DNA of 34,105 bases from the NCBI GenBank assembly GCA_030765135.1, contig JAVCDC010000044.1:1-34105 (forward strand), given 5' to 3'. Position 1 is the stretch's first letter, and each line of letters begins with the position of its first letter. This DNA comes from Candidatus Tritonobacter lacicola (GTDB taxonomy: Bacteria > Auribacterota > Tritonobacteria > Tritonobacterales > Tritonobacteraceae). Made by a program: the position numbers and the translations under genes. The notes under the pieces were generated by a model. The model did not search any database, was not told the origin of the DNA, and saw only the letters and a program-made list of their open reading frames with translations. Below are positions 1-7,908 of the stretch, piece after piece.

Positions 1-471
1 GGACAGTGCCACGCCGCGGGATACAGCGAGCTCTGGCTGCTGAGGTCCGAGGGCGGGTGGAGGCTGGACGAAAAAATCGCTGACGCGGACACAGTCGAGT
101 ATGAGCTGCTGGATGTGGAGGGCGATGGCAAACTGGAGGCCTGGATCAGAGCGGGCGGCGGAAACCAGGGTTACTTCACGTACTTGGGGCAACTTGTAAC
201 TTTCGGCCCGTCATCGTATTCGGTCTTGTACTCGAACGCCGGCGAGGACAACACCGGGGCAATCGTTCGGGAAGGCCTGATTCTCCATTCACACGAGATG
301 GGATTTTGGGATATCGATGGGGACGGTATCCTGGAGATACTCGATCGTGAAGAACGTAAGACTGCGCATCTGGAAGGCTGCAACCGCGAAGTCAGTTCAT
401 ATAGCAAACGTTCTATTTATAAATTAATCGACGGAGAGTTTAAGGAAGCGGAGTTTCGCGCCCTCGATTAG
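1..471 (+). CDS. 3' end of a calcium-loop (FG-GAP/VCBS-like) protein, partial
   Basis: The reading frame is open from the first base of the window and stops at 469-471, so only the last 156 residues are present and the true start lies upstream. Two acidic loops of the DxDGDG type are visible, D-V-E-G-D-G near residue 38 and D-I-D-G-D-G near residue 104, each followed by a hydrophobic LE(A/I) strand. This is the pattern of FG-GAP/VCBS or integrin-alpha-like calcium-binding repeats. Such proteins are usually secreted or periplasmic, but no signal peptide can be checked here. The next gene is on the opposite strand and converges with it. The function is unknown beyond the probable Ca2+-binding fold. 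Confidence 0.75.
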   Translation, partial: GQCHAAGYSELWLLRSEGGWRLDEKIADADTVEYELLDVEGDGKLEAWIRAGGGNQGYFTYLGQLVTFGPSSYSVLYSNAGEDNTGAIVREGLILHSHEMGFWDIDGDGILEILDREERKTAHLEGCNREVSSYSKRSIYKLIDGEFKEAEFRALD

Positions 472-520
472 CCCAAGTTCATATATTGATTGAAGTCGAT
501 TTCGCCGCGGAGAGTATTTT

Positions 521-1249
521 CTACGAAGAACCTTCCACCCTCTCCAGCGTATCCCGCATGTACCCGTTCGCCATCTCGATCCACATGTCCATGGGTACGA
601 GCTCGCGGCTGACCGTCCCGAGCGTCTCGGGTTTCATTTTACCGTCTGCTGTTAACTGTCTTCCCGCCTCCTTCGCTGCCTCGAAGATGTCGCTGATCGG
701 TAGGCCCATCTCCATCATGGGCCGCATTGCCTCGCCGTGAGGGCGTAGCAGCGCTCCCGCGAATTTACCGTCTAGGTTTTTGCAGTAAGCCTTGATGTGG
801 GCGATGAGCGGATCGAAGTTGTCCATCTCCCAGAAGCCGCAATTTGAGACGAGCACAACTTTTATATCCTTTTTGCCGCTGCGCGCAGGGTGGCGGCAGT
901 GGCCGTCGCGGAGTACTATGAAAGGTTCGGCAAGAGGGATTATTCGGTCCAGTAGGTTCTTCATCGGTCCAGTCATGCCGTCCACGTAAAGCGGCGTGGC
1001 CCAAACCTGGATATCCGCCTCCTTGAATTTGGGGAAGAGCATCTTCAAGTCGTCGTCCTGACAGCACTCCCCCGGCTTCTCCAGCCAGCAGTGAAAGCAG
1101 CCGATACAGGGGTTGATTGTGAGATTTCTCGTGTAGAATAGATCGACCTCTGCTCCCGCCTCTCTCATGCCGTCCAGAAACGGTTGGAGTATGAGATCGG
1201 TATTTCCCTTGTCCATACGCGGGCTCGAGTTAATTGCCAGTACCTTCAT
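521..1249 (-). CDS. Iron-sulfur flavoprotein / NADPH-dependent FMN reductase family
   Basis: A 242-residue flavodoxin-fold protein. The N-terminus has the FMN phosphate loop (NSSPRxxxGNT, residues 7-17). It is followed by a cysteine cluster C48-x2-C51-x2-C54-x7-C62, close to the CX2CX2CX4-7C motif that binds a 4Fe-4S cluster in Isf-type iron-sulfur flavoproteins. A TPLYxxxMTGPMKNLLDR segment further on is the usual FMN-reductase family motif. The start is secure: an AAAGGAGGA Shine-Dalgarno sequence (complement of 1254-1263) lies just upstream of the ATG. The likely role is cytoplasmic electron transfer or redox defence; the partner is unknown. It sits 52 bp downstream of pabC on the same strand, but its strong own ribosome site suggests independent translation. 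Confidence 0.85.
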   Translation of the reverse strand: MKVLAINSSPRMDKGNTDLILQPFLDGMREAGAEVDLFYTRNLTINPCIGCFHCWLEKPGECCQDDDLKMLFPKFKEADIQVWATPLYVDGMTGPMKNLLDRIIPLAEPFIVLRDGHCRHPARSGKKDIKVVLVSNCGFWEMDNFDPLIAHIKAYCKNLDGKFAGALLRPHGEAMRPMMEMGLPISDIFEAAKEAGRQLTADGKMKPETLGTVSRELVPMDMWIEMANGYMRDTLERVEGSS

Positions 1250-1301
1250 AGCATCCTCCTTTTAAGCTGATTTATGAATAACTATGTTTTCCTGCGCGGT
1301 A

Positions 1302-2141
1302 TTATTCACCGGAATCCTGGGCAGCATTATTTACTACCTTATGGTAGCGGTTGAGAATCTCTAAAGTGATTTTTCCGGGTTTTCCGTCGCCGATTATTTT
1401 TTTATCGATATTCGTTACGGGCATGACCTCCATAAGGGAGTTTGTAATGAAGACCTCGTCGCACTGCATGAGGCGGTTCCTGGTGAAGGTGATTTCCACC
1501 ACGGGAAGATCGAGGCCTGCCGCCATTTTCACGACAACATCTCTCGTTATGCCCGGAAGTATGGGGAGAAAGAGAGGGGGGGTGAGGATCCTGCCTTCTT
1601 CGATGATAAAAAGATTGCTCATGGAACACTCGATGGGGCCGTGCACGGGATGGCAGATTATAGCCTCCAGCGCTCCGCGTCGCCGCGCCTCATCACGTAC
1701 CATGATATTTCCGAGGTAGCTCGTCGATTTGATCCTCAAGAACCCGTGATGGTATTTCTCCGGGTCGTCTATCAGTATAACGGAAGCGCCTTTACTGTAG
1801 AGCTCCTCTCCGTACGGCGGGAGCTCCCCGGAAGTGCACAGCACGGCAGGTTCATTGTGCCCGGCAGTAACCGTAGCTCTCAAGCGGGCGTCCCTGAGTT
1901 TATTCAGCTTTAGCAAACGGCCCAGGATTTCCTGAAGGTTATCAATGACACGTGGAGGCTTTATATTCAACGAGTGCAGGGCGCCCTTCAGGCGTTTCAC
2001 ATGGTCGTCGAGCATGAAGATCTTTCCATTGTAAGAGCGGAGGGTCTCGAAAGCGCCGAAACCGTGAAGAAAGCCCCTGTCGAGGGGGGAGATTCGCGCC
2101 TCGGAATGGGGGAGATACTCTCCGTTGATGTAGACGATCAT
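1302..2141 (-). CDS. pabC: Aminodeoxychorismate lyase (class IV PLP aminotransferase fold)
   Basis: A 279-residue class IV pyridoxal-phosphate enzyme. It starts with the typical INGEYLPHSEA...DRGFLHGFGAFETLR block. The probable PLP lysine is K138 (RIKSTSYLGN), followed by the E-C-S-x-S-N-L-F cofactor-binding segment and an LPGITRDVV motif. The family includes branched-chain and D-amino-acid aminotransferases, and sequence alone does not separate them. However, its ATG overlaps the pabB stop by 4 bp (ATGA), so the two proteins are made together. That strongly favours 4-amino-4-deoxychorismate lyase, which releases p-aminobenzoate and pyruvate for folate synthesis in the cytoplasm. No pabA amidotransferase is in the window. 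Confidence 0.82.
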   Translation of the reverse strand: MIVYINGEYLPHSEARISPLDRGFLHGFGAFETLRSYNGKIFMLDDHVKRLKGALHSLNIKPPRVIDNLQEILGRLLKLNKLRDARLRATVTAGHNEPAVLCTSGELPPYGEELYSKGASVILIDDPEKYHHGFLRIKSTSYLGNIMVRDEARRRGALEAIICHPVHGPIECSMSNLFIIEEGRILTPPLFLPILPGITRDVVVKMAAGLDLPVVEITFTRNRLMQCDEVFITNSLMEVMPVTNIDKKIIGDGKPGKITLEILNRYHKVVNNAAQDSGE

Positions 2142-3529
2142 AAGAAAGCAGCTCCCTTTCTATGCAGCATCCTTACGTAGCTCCCGGGCGAGATCGCGTC
2201 GAGAAACGGCTTGACCTTGTGGAGTGTCTCATTGTATTCCGCCTTCGGATCGGAGTCGATGACGATTCCGCCGCCCCCGTGGAAGTAGATAGAGCCGCCG
2301 GCTACTATCGCCGTACGTATTGCTATGTTGAGGTCGGTTTGGTCGTTGTAGCCGATATAGCCGATAGCTCCCGTATATATGTTCCTCTGTACCGGCTCGA
2401 GCTCTTCTATTATATCCATCGCCCTGATCTTCGGCGCGCCGGTTATCGAGCCGCCCGGAAATATGGCGGCAAGGCAGTCGATGTGGTCTTTTCCGGGAGC
2501 GAGCTCTCCCTCGATTGTTGAGACCAGGTGGAAGACGCTCGAATATTCCTCGACACTTAGAAGATCGGGGACGGATATGGTATGGGGAGAACACACACGA
2601 CCCAGGTCGTTCCTCTCCAGGTCTGTTATCATGAGGAGTTCGGCGCGGTCTTTCCCGCTGCCGTAGAGCTTCTCTTTTTTCCTGGCATCGTCCGTTGGAT
2701 CGGTGCCGCGGTTTATTGTCCCTTTTATGGGTCTCGTCTGGACTTTGCTCCCTTTAATACGGACAAACCTTTCCGGTGATAGGGAAAGGACCTGGAACCC
2801 GTCAAGGTTGAGAAAGGCGCTGTGGGGAACGGGATTTAGTTCCCGGAGCTTGAGGTAGAGTCTGAATGGGTCAGGGGGGGCGCCGGCGGAGAACCTCTGG
2901 GAAAGGTTGACCTGGTAGACGTCGCCCTCCCTGATGTACTCCTTGATGCGCTCCACGCTCTCCGTGAATTTGGAGCGGTTCGTGGAAGAGCGTACAGTCT
3001 CCGAAGCGCCGGGAGGTCCCGGAGCCGGCGCCGGCTTTCCGCATGTCTTCAATACCTTCCGTAATTCCTTGTTGATATTCTCCGAAGAAGATATTGCGAA
3101 ATACTTTTTATCAACATGGTCGTAAACCAGGAGGGAGTCGTAAAAGTTCAGGCAGCAGTCCGGGATTCCAAGCCCCGGTTTGGGCCGGGTTTGTATCTCT
3201 TCCAGCGTGTAGCCTGTCTCGTAGCCGATGTAGCCTATTGCCGCGCCTACAGGAAAGTCCACGTCGCACTCCAGCTTCTTCTTCTCAAGGAGATTCTTTA
3301 AGACGGCCATTGGTTTTTCACGGACGCATCTCGTTCTGCCGCCGCTGGTGATATACGCCGACTCTCCCCGGGCCGTGAACGTGCAGGTGGGGGAGAAAGC
3401 CATGATCGAATACCGGCGGTGGGGTGTCCGCTTCGAGCAGTCGAGAAATACGGCGTCTTTTTGGCTTGCAAGATGAGCGAAGAAGTCCACCGGCTCCAGG
3501 TCAATTTTTAACTCTTCAATAATCATCAT
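2138..3529 (-). CDS. pabB: Aminodeoxychorismate synthase component I
   Basis: A 463-residue chorismate-utilising enzyme that aminates chorismate to 4-amino-4-deoxychorismate, using ammonia from a glutaminase partner. Visible motifs are EGDVYQVNLSQRF (201-213), PIKGT (267-271), DLERNDLGR (303-311) and GGSITGAPK (359-367). The lysine of PIKGT is diagnostic: PabB has PIKGT, whereas anthranilate synthase TrpE has PIAGT, so this is PabB and not TrpE. The stop overlaps the pabC start in an ATGA. The start has two adjacent ATGs (3529 and 3526), and the Shine-Dalgarno is weak. Length matches stand-alone PabB; there is no fused lyase domain. A pabA gene must lie elsewhere or be shared with trpG. Confidence 0.92.
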   Translation of the reverse strand: MMIIEELKIDLEPVDFFAHLASQKDAVFLDCSKRTPHRRYSIMAFSPTCTFTARGESAYITSGGRTRCVREKPMAVLKNLLEKKKLECDVDFPVGAAIGYIGYETGYTLEEIQTRPKPGLGIPDCCLNFYDSLLVYDHVDKKYFAISSSENINKELRKVLKTCGKPAPAPGPPGASETVRSSTNRSKFTESVERIKEYIREGDVYQVNLSQRFSAGAPPDPFRLYLKLRELNPVPHSAFLNLDGFQVLSLSPERFVRIKGSKVQTRPIKGTINRGTDPTDDARKKEKLYGSGKDRAELLMITDLERNDLGRVCSPHTISVPDLLSVEEYSSVFHLVSTIEGELAPGKDHIDCLAAIFPGGSITGAPKIRAMDIIEELEPVQRNIYTGAIGYIGYNDQTDLNIAIRTAIVAGGSIYFHGGGGIVIDSDPKAEYNETLHKVKPFLDAISPGSYVRMLHRKGAAFL

Positions 3530-3677
3530 CTTAGCCTATGTGTGAAAATCGGTCTTAATTATGAATACCCTTTTTTAATCTTAATCAATATGGTTGCCGA
3601 TATCAGGAAAATAGTCCAAGCTGAATAGTTTCCAGATAATCCTTTGCGACGCAAGAAGTTGTCAAGAGTGTCCCCAA

Positions 3678-5135
3678 TTAGAGGGCGGGGTTGGCATAGC
3701 AGTAGAGGCAGCCGACGGGGCAGGGGAGATACCAGCCGATGTCCCAGCTCTCGGTGCAGCCGCAGCCTTCCCTCTGGCCTTTAGCCTTTCTCGTCGAGCA
3801 CGCGAGGGCGTCCGGGTGGAGGTCGTTCAGCAGGAAGCCGTCTATGCAACTGGAGCGGGGCAGGCCATCGACACAGCATGCGTGGAGGCGCACGTTAAGC
3901 CTGTTTGCCATGCCTTGAAGCGCGGTGTACTCTTCCTGTATTCTATCCGGATGCAGGCCTTCGATCTCGAATTCCTTATGTCTCAGATGAGCGACGACTT
4001 TCTTATACGGGGCCATCCAGCTGATAATGATGTCCCTGATGCCGTGCTCCGCCGCCGCGCCGGCGACGCGTTCGAACATGCCGATGTTGGTGTGGCGCCT
4101 TCCGTTATTTGACCGCAGGTGAATAATCGGATCGAACCTGATTTTTATTCGGCGGGGGTCCCCGGCTAGATTTATCAGCTCCGGCATGGCTGAAAGCGCC
4201 TCCTCCATGCGAGGGGCGTTAGGCTCGAGGGCCGTTCCTCCGAGGCCTGTTATGGAGTAGAGGATGAAGAGCTGCTTGTATTTCTTTATTGTCCGGTTGA
4301 GGCGTTTGTGTACGAATAGGTTGTGCGGCTTCTTCGTCCATATAACGATGGTGTGCGTTGCCGCCGGCGGGCATTTCTCTGCGAGTTTTTCGGCCATGAG
4401 GTCCGGGTAGCCGGCTGCCATATCCACCCTGCGGGATGCGGAGATAACGCGTAATCTAGATCCTCCAGCCATTGAAGGGCGGTTTGCTCCAATTGGTGTT
4501 CGGTTATTATCTAAATAAGTTCGCTTCCTGCCTGCCGGCAGGCAGGAAGCGAACTTATTTATGTTATTTCTCTTTACCCTCTGGCGCGCCCGATACAGCC
4601 TTTCAGTAAAGCCGCCTTCTTCGGTAAATTGCTTTTCAAGCTGACGCAGCTGTTGGTCGAGCAAATAGTTCGCCTGGTGAACCAGGCAGATAAGAGTATT
4701 GGCGGCGATTTCCGGTGAAGAGTCATTAATATAGGTCCTATAGGTCGAATAGGACCTATTGTTCGCGTAAGCGAGCTTTCTTATTCTCTGCGCCCGCGGG
4801 TTATTTTTCTCCCAAAGCTTTAGTCCGCGCTGGCGCAGGAAATCTTGGTAATCAAGCAATAACTCTTCCAGGCTTGCCCTGGCTACGCCAACAAGCTTGA
4901 GTTCGGTCTTCTTGGAGGTGCCCGAGGCCATGCTGCCCTCGGCGATGTTTTGCTTTCCGCTGCGGGCCGCCTGCACCATCTGGTCATGAGTGCGCGAGCG
5001 GATATTTATGAAGCGGTCGCAAAATACGATTGTGGCGTCGTAAATAATCTCGGTGGTTTGATAGGATTTCAAACCGCGATACCCGCCATGAGGTGTTATG
5101 ATCTTTGTGTCTTTTCTTCCGGGCTGCATTGCCAT
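3678..5135 (-). CDS. Fusion: four-helix-bundle (23S rRNA intervening-sequence type) domain + DUF1848 radical-SAM-like protein
   Basis: A single 485-residue frame with two unrelated parts. Residues about 20-175 (RTHDQMVQAARSGKQNIAEGS, then ARASLEELLLDYQDFLRQRG) match the four-helix-bundle suffix proteins related to 23S rRNA intervening-sequence proteins. From about residue 222 (MAGGSRLRVISASRR) the frame reads as DUF1848: a VISASRRVDM opening, and a C-terminal CGCTESxDIGWYLPCPVGCLYCYAN, in which C-x3-C-x2-C resembles a radical-SAM cluster site. A native DUF1848 start could be the ATG at 4472. The linker contains a perfect 48-bp palindrome, so the fusion may come from insertion of a mobile cassette upstream of DUF1848. 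Neither part has a firm biochemical role. I am confident of both domains, less so that they form one working protein. Confidence 0.75.
   Translation of the reverse strand: MAMQPGRKDTKIITPHGGYRGLKSYQTTEIIYDATIVFCDRFINIRSRTHDQMVQAARSGKQNIAEGSMASGTSKKTELKLVGVARASLEELLLDYQDFLRQRGLKLWEKNNPRAQRIRKLAYANNRSYSTYRTYINDSSPEIAANTLICLVHQANYLLDQQLRQLEKQFTEEGGFTERLYRARQRVKRNNINKFASCLPAGRKRTYLDNNRTPIGANRPSMAGGSRLRVISASRRVDMAAGYPDLMAEKLAEKCPPAATHTIVIWTKKPHNLFVHKRLNRTIKKYKQLFILYSITGLGGTALEPNAPRMEEALSAMPELINLAGDPRRIKIRFDPIIHLRSNNGRRHTNIGMFERVAGAAAEHGIRDIIISWMAPYKKVVAHLRHKEFEIEGLHPDRIQEEYTALQGMANRLNVRLHACCVDGLPRSSCIDGFLLNDLHPDALACSTRKAKGQREGCGCTESWDIGWYLPCPVGCLYCYANPAL
4513..4560. repeat. Perfect 48-bp palindrome inside the fusion gene
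   Basis: The left arm 4513-4536 begins AAATAAGTTCGC and ends CTGCCTGCC. The right arm 4537-4560 is its exact reverse complement, with no loop. The core CCTGCCTGCC/GGCAGGCAGG resembles dispersed palindromes often seen in genomes of uncultured bacteria. It is translated in frame (about NKFASCLPAGRKRTYL) between the four-helix and DUF1848 domains. Confidence 0.9.
4731..4759. repeat. Short inverted repeat ATAGGTCCTAT ... ATAGGACCTAT in coding sequence
   Basis: ATAGGTCCTAT at 4731-4741 is matched in inverted orientation by ATAGGACCTAT about 7 bp downstream. Both lie within the four-helix-bundle coding region. The sequence resembles short dispersed CCTATAGG-type repeats. It keeps the frame open and encodes an NRSYSTYRTYI stretch. 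No function is assigned. Confidence 0.55.
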
Positions 5136-5224
5136 TTGGTCTCTATTAAATTTTTGTTATAAGTCTTATTCGTCCTATTTGGGTATAAGCCCTTGTTAAA
5201 CAAAGTTTATTTTTTATTAGAATA

Positions 5225-6634
5225 TTAATCAAGTGTCGGCCCGTATATAAAGTAGGGAAAGTCCCTCCGTCGCCAGGGCCGCTCGGCTTCTTCGGCACGC
5301 TCCAGCTTCATCAGCTTCCTCTCTGCTTCTTTGATGGGGCCCGCTGCCTCTCGACGCAGCTTCTCGTTGATTTCCTTTATCCTCAGGTGTGTTTCCCTGT
5401 CGAGCTTGCCGGAGCGGCTCGATGTGATACGGGCCTTCTCCTCCAGGAGCGTGGCAGCGCGCGACGGGCCGGCGTATTTTTCCGGGTGTTGTTTTATCTC
5501 GCGGAGCTCCTTTTTCAAGCGCTGTATTTTGAGCTCGATCTCCCTGTCCATGGGAAGGTCGGGGTATACCGTCGCGGTAGTCACGCAATATGCAGGCGGC
5601 TCAACGCCGAAGTACTCCCTGATGATCATGTCAGTCGCCCTGTCGTAGTTGCCGCCGCCGGTGCCGTGTATGAAGAGGTCGCAGAGGAAGAGGCGCGCGA
5701 AGATGGTGAAGGTCATTGCCCGGGGGAGGAGGAAAGAGCCGCCGGTTTTTTCGCCCCGCGCGTCAACCATCTCGCCGCTCTCGATGACAAACGGCCTGGA
5801 TCGCCGGCCTCCCTCTCCCACGGACCAGAACGGGAGCTCTATCTTCTCCCCGGAGCGCAGGAGGTCGGGGAAGGGGCTGTGCGGCGTCTTTATATTCCTC
5901 TCCTTCCTGAATTGGCCGAGGCAACCGTTGTAAGCCTTCGAGAAGCCATCGATATTGTCTGTAACGGAGCGGGCGAATGCACGCCATGATTCCGTGCGGC
6001 ATATTGAGGACATGGTGGTTTCACGGATGCCCTTGTAATCGAAGAACCTCCTCAGATACGATGCGAGGAGGCTCCCGAGGTTGGAATCGTGGTCATAAAC
6101 ATCCTCGTCTATCTTCCTGAACCGCTGGAAGGAACTTACTATGGACTTTGATCCCGTGCTCTCCAGGCACCGCGCCATCTCCGAGAATGTCCCGCCAAGT
6201 GCTTCCTTCCGGGGAGCGGGGATGGTGAAGATCGCCCTTGGTATGTCCGACCGGTAAAGATAGAACTCCTTTGTCTCCCTATCGCCGTTTCTCGTCAGAG
6301 GGATTATTGCACGGACGTCCTCTATCTCGTCCGTGTCGAGAACTATGTGGGAGGCGAAGTTGCCGGCCGAGAGGGTTTGCAGAAGGCGGAGCTTCTCCAC
6401 CACGCCCATGTGGGGGATGCCGGGCTGGTGTGCGGAGAGAACGACGGGCCCGCCGCCGTATAATGAAAGGACCTCATCCCGTGCCATGCGCCTGAAGGCG
6501 GGGAAGCTCAAGCCCGCTATTGTGAAAGTGTATCCCTCCATGCGGCGTCGATTGGACTCCACGGCCGCACCGAGCTCCTCGAAGGGGGGGGAGATGAGCT
6601 TCTCGTTGTGGTGTTTGGGGACACTATATTTCAA
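5225..6634 (-). CDS. Conserved hypothetical protein, BshC-like
   Basis: A 469-residue protein. Residues 66-77 read LSAHQPGIPHMG, and an acidic DTDEIED follows at 100-106. Later there is LPRAMTFTIFARLFLxDLFIHG and GGGNYDRATDMIIREYFGVEPP (around 340-363), then a charged helical or coiled-coil tail (about 385-455). The order GQQ/HQP-G loop, acidic patch, late glycine-rich block and coiled coil resembles BshC, the putative cysteine-adding enzyme of bacillithiol synthesis. Identity is clearly low, and no bshA/bshB genes are obvious beside it. I would annotate it as BshC-like, function unknown. There is no signal peptide or membrane segment, so it is probably cytoplasmic. The ATG start lacks a good Shine-Dalgarno. 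Confidence 0.6.
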   Translation of the reverse strand: MKYSVPKHHNEKLISPPFEELGAAVESNRRRMEGYTFTIAGLSFPAFRRMARDEVLSLYGGGPVVLSAHQPGIPHMGVVEKLRLLQTLSAGNFASHIVLDTDEIEDVRAIIPLTRNGDRETKEFYLYRSDIPRAIFTIPAPRKEALGGTFSEMARCLESTGSKSIVSSFQRFRKIDEDVYDHDSNLGSLLASYLRRFFDYKGIRETTMSSICRTESWRAFARSVTDNIDGFSKAYNGCLGQFRKERNIKTPHSPFPDLLRSGEKIELPFWSVGEGGRRSRPFVIESGEMVDARGEKTGGSFLLPRAMTFTIFARLFLCDLFIHGTGGGNYDRATDMIIREYFGVEPPAYCVTTATVYPDLPMDREIELKIQRLKKELREIKQHPEKYAGPSRAATLLEEKARITSSRSGKLDRETHLRIKEINEKLRREAAGPIKEAERKLMKLERAEEAERPWRRRDFPYFIYGPTLD

Positions 6635-6699
6635 TAACTTAACTCGCTAACTTATATTGCTCCGACTTATTATTGTTACTACCTCAAAGTGTTTAAAAA

Positions 6700-7004
6700 T
6701 TTGGGTCTTCTCCAAAATAGTTGATAATAAAATGGCACTACTAATCGTATCTTATTGTCAAGCAGCCGGATGAATGCAAGATGGCCGCCCTTCTATTAAG
6801 CAATGATCGATTCGCTCATTATCGATGCATTAAACAGTATTCCCTCTCCCCTTTTAGGGGAGAGGGCGGGGTGAGGGGTAATAAAATCACTCCATATATC
6901 ACCCCCCTCACCCTTCCCTCTCCCCCCAAAAAATGGGGGGAGAGGGTATTGCTTATAAGAGGTATTCCAGTGTTTAGCTTCAACTGAATTGGAGAAGACC
7001 CAAA
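6700..7004. mobile_element. MITE-like non-coding element with 16-bp terminal inverted repeats
   Basis: This fills most of the 379-bp gap between the BshC-like and GT2 genes. TTTGGGTCTTCTCCAA (6700-6715) and TTGGAGAAGACCCAAA (6989-7004) are exact inverted repeats. AAAAATT occurs at both outer edges (6695-6701 and 7002-7008), offset by one base, as an imperfect target duplication might appear. The interior has two G/C-run hairpins (6842-6866 and 6916-6946) and no credible gene. I infer a small non-autonomous element; no transposase is encoded. Confidence 0.6.
6842..6946. repeat. Paired CCCTCTCCCC-type hairpins
   Basis: Hairpin one pairs CCCTCTCCCC (6842-6851) with GGGGAGAGGG (6857-6866) across a 5-nt loop. 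Hairpin two pairs CCCTCTCCCCCC (6916-6927) with GGGGGGAGAGGG (6935-6946) across 7 nt. Between them, GGGGTGAGGGG and CCCCTCACCC are also complementary, so the whole block can fold as a larger imperfect palindrome. This is a common dispersed repeat type in bacteria. It lies inside the MITE-like element. Confidence 0.85.
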
Positions 7005-7013
7005 AATTCCGAG

Positions 7014-7715
7014 TCAAAGCGCGAGTTCTTCTTCAATAACGTGGTTGTAGTAAGAGAGCCGCTCCCCGGGGTTGCTCAGCCTGCCCGTGAAGCCGCGCCT
7101 TCTCTCGAAGTAGACCAGTCCGACGGGTATTTCTTTCACAGTAAGGCCGTTCTTCGCCGCCTGCATCCAGAGCTGCAGCGGCATGCCGTAATCATACTCG
7201 GTGAGCTCGAGCTTCCTGAGGCCTCCGACGCGGTAGGCCTTGAAGCCGCAGAACGCGTCTGTAATGCTGTAGCCGGTGATCTCGTTTATACGCGCGGTGA
7301 TTTTTCTGTTTATTGTGGAGCGGTCCTCCGGGGGCGTCTCCCGGCCGGGCTTCAAATACCTCGACCCTGAAACGATATCGTAGTCGTCCGTTTCTTTGAA
7401 GAACTCCCGTATAAGGTAGGGCTCGTGCTGCCAGTCGCAGTCTATGGTGATTACGTTGGTATAGCCGTTATCTATTGCGTGGTTAAATCCATCGATGAGG
7501 CTTTTGCCGTAACCGAGGTTCTCCTTGTGGTGTATAGAGAGGATATCTTCAAGGCTTGAAATTGCCTTCGGCGATGCGTCCGTCGAGCCATCGTTCACAA
7601 CCAGGATGTCCGTGTTGCCGTACGTGTATTTCCTGATCTCGGAGACGACGCCGGCGATAAACAGTTCCTCGTTATACGCGGGGATGATAATGAGGTTTAT
7701 CCGGTGCTTCGTCAT
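7014..7715 (-). CDS. Glycosyltransferase family 2 (polyprenyl-phosphate sugar transferase type)
   Basis: A 233-residue GT-A fold enzyme. IPAYNEE (11-17), VVNDGSTD (39-46) and DCDWQHEP (92-99, the metal/nucleotide-binding DXD region) are the family motifs. GSRYLKPGRETP and the later DAFCGFKAYR segment match dolichol-phosphate-mannose-synthase-like enzymes. There is no C-terminal membrane pair, so it is probably a soluble or peripheral enzyme that moves a sugar from a nucleotide donor to polyprenyl phosphate at the inner membrane. Such a product would be the donor for the GT39-like integral membrane transferases encoded further right; that link is inference. It is transcribed away from the locus, divergent from the acyltransferase gene at 7909. 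Confidence 0.88.
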   Translation of the reverse strand: MTKHRINLIIIPAYNEELFIAGVVSEIRKYTYGNTDILVVNDGSTDASPKAISSLEDILSIHHKENLGYGKSLIDGFNHAIDNGYTNVITIDCDWQHEPYLIREFFKETDDYDIVSGSRYLKPGRETPPEDRSTINRKITARINEITGYSITDAFCGFKAYRVGGLRKLELTEYDYGMPLQLWMQAAKNGLTVKEIPVGLVYFERRRGFTGRLSNPGERLSYYNHVIEEELAL

Positions 7716-7744
7716 CCTGTTTCTCCGCGGCTATTCTACCAGAT

Positions 7745-7767
7745 AATCGCCTTGTTCACAGGCGATT
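7745..7767. other. Small dyad in the divergent intergenic region
   Basis: AATCGCC (7745-7751) and GGCGATT (7761-7767) form a 7-bp stem with a 9-nt spacer, about 30 bp upstream of the minus-strand GT2 start and 142 bp upstream of the plus-strand gene. No T-run follows, so it is not a terminator. It could be an operator or a leader hairpin; the evidence is weak. Confidence 0.35.
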
Positions 7768-7908
7768 CAGTCGGTATAGTGAATACGTTTTGCTTCAAAG
7801 ATAAGAGGATGATGGTTAAGGTGCATAGGGGAGTGATTTTTACATCTTTACGTATGTGTTTTTAATCTTTGATTTTTGGTTTTTGATATAAATGGTGGAA
7901 ACCTGATT

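Noticed and set aside
1302-3529. Considered trpE plus a branched-chain aminotransferase
   Set aside because: PIKGT instead of PIAGT in the large protein and the 4-bp coupling favour pabB-pabC.
6781-7017. Short frames on both strands inside the CCCTCTCCCC repeat region
   Set aside because: They translate repeat sequence only (SPPKKWGE-type peptides) and lie within the MITE-like element.
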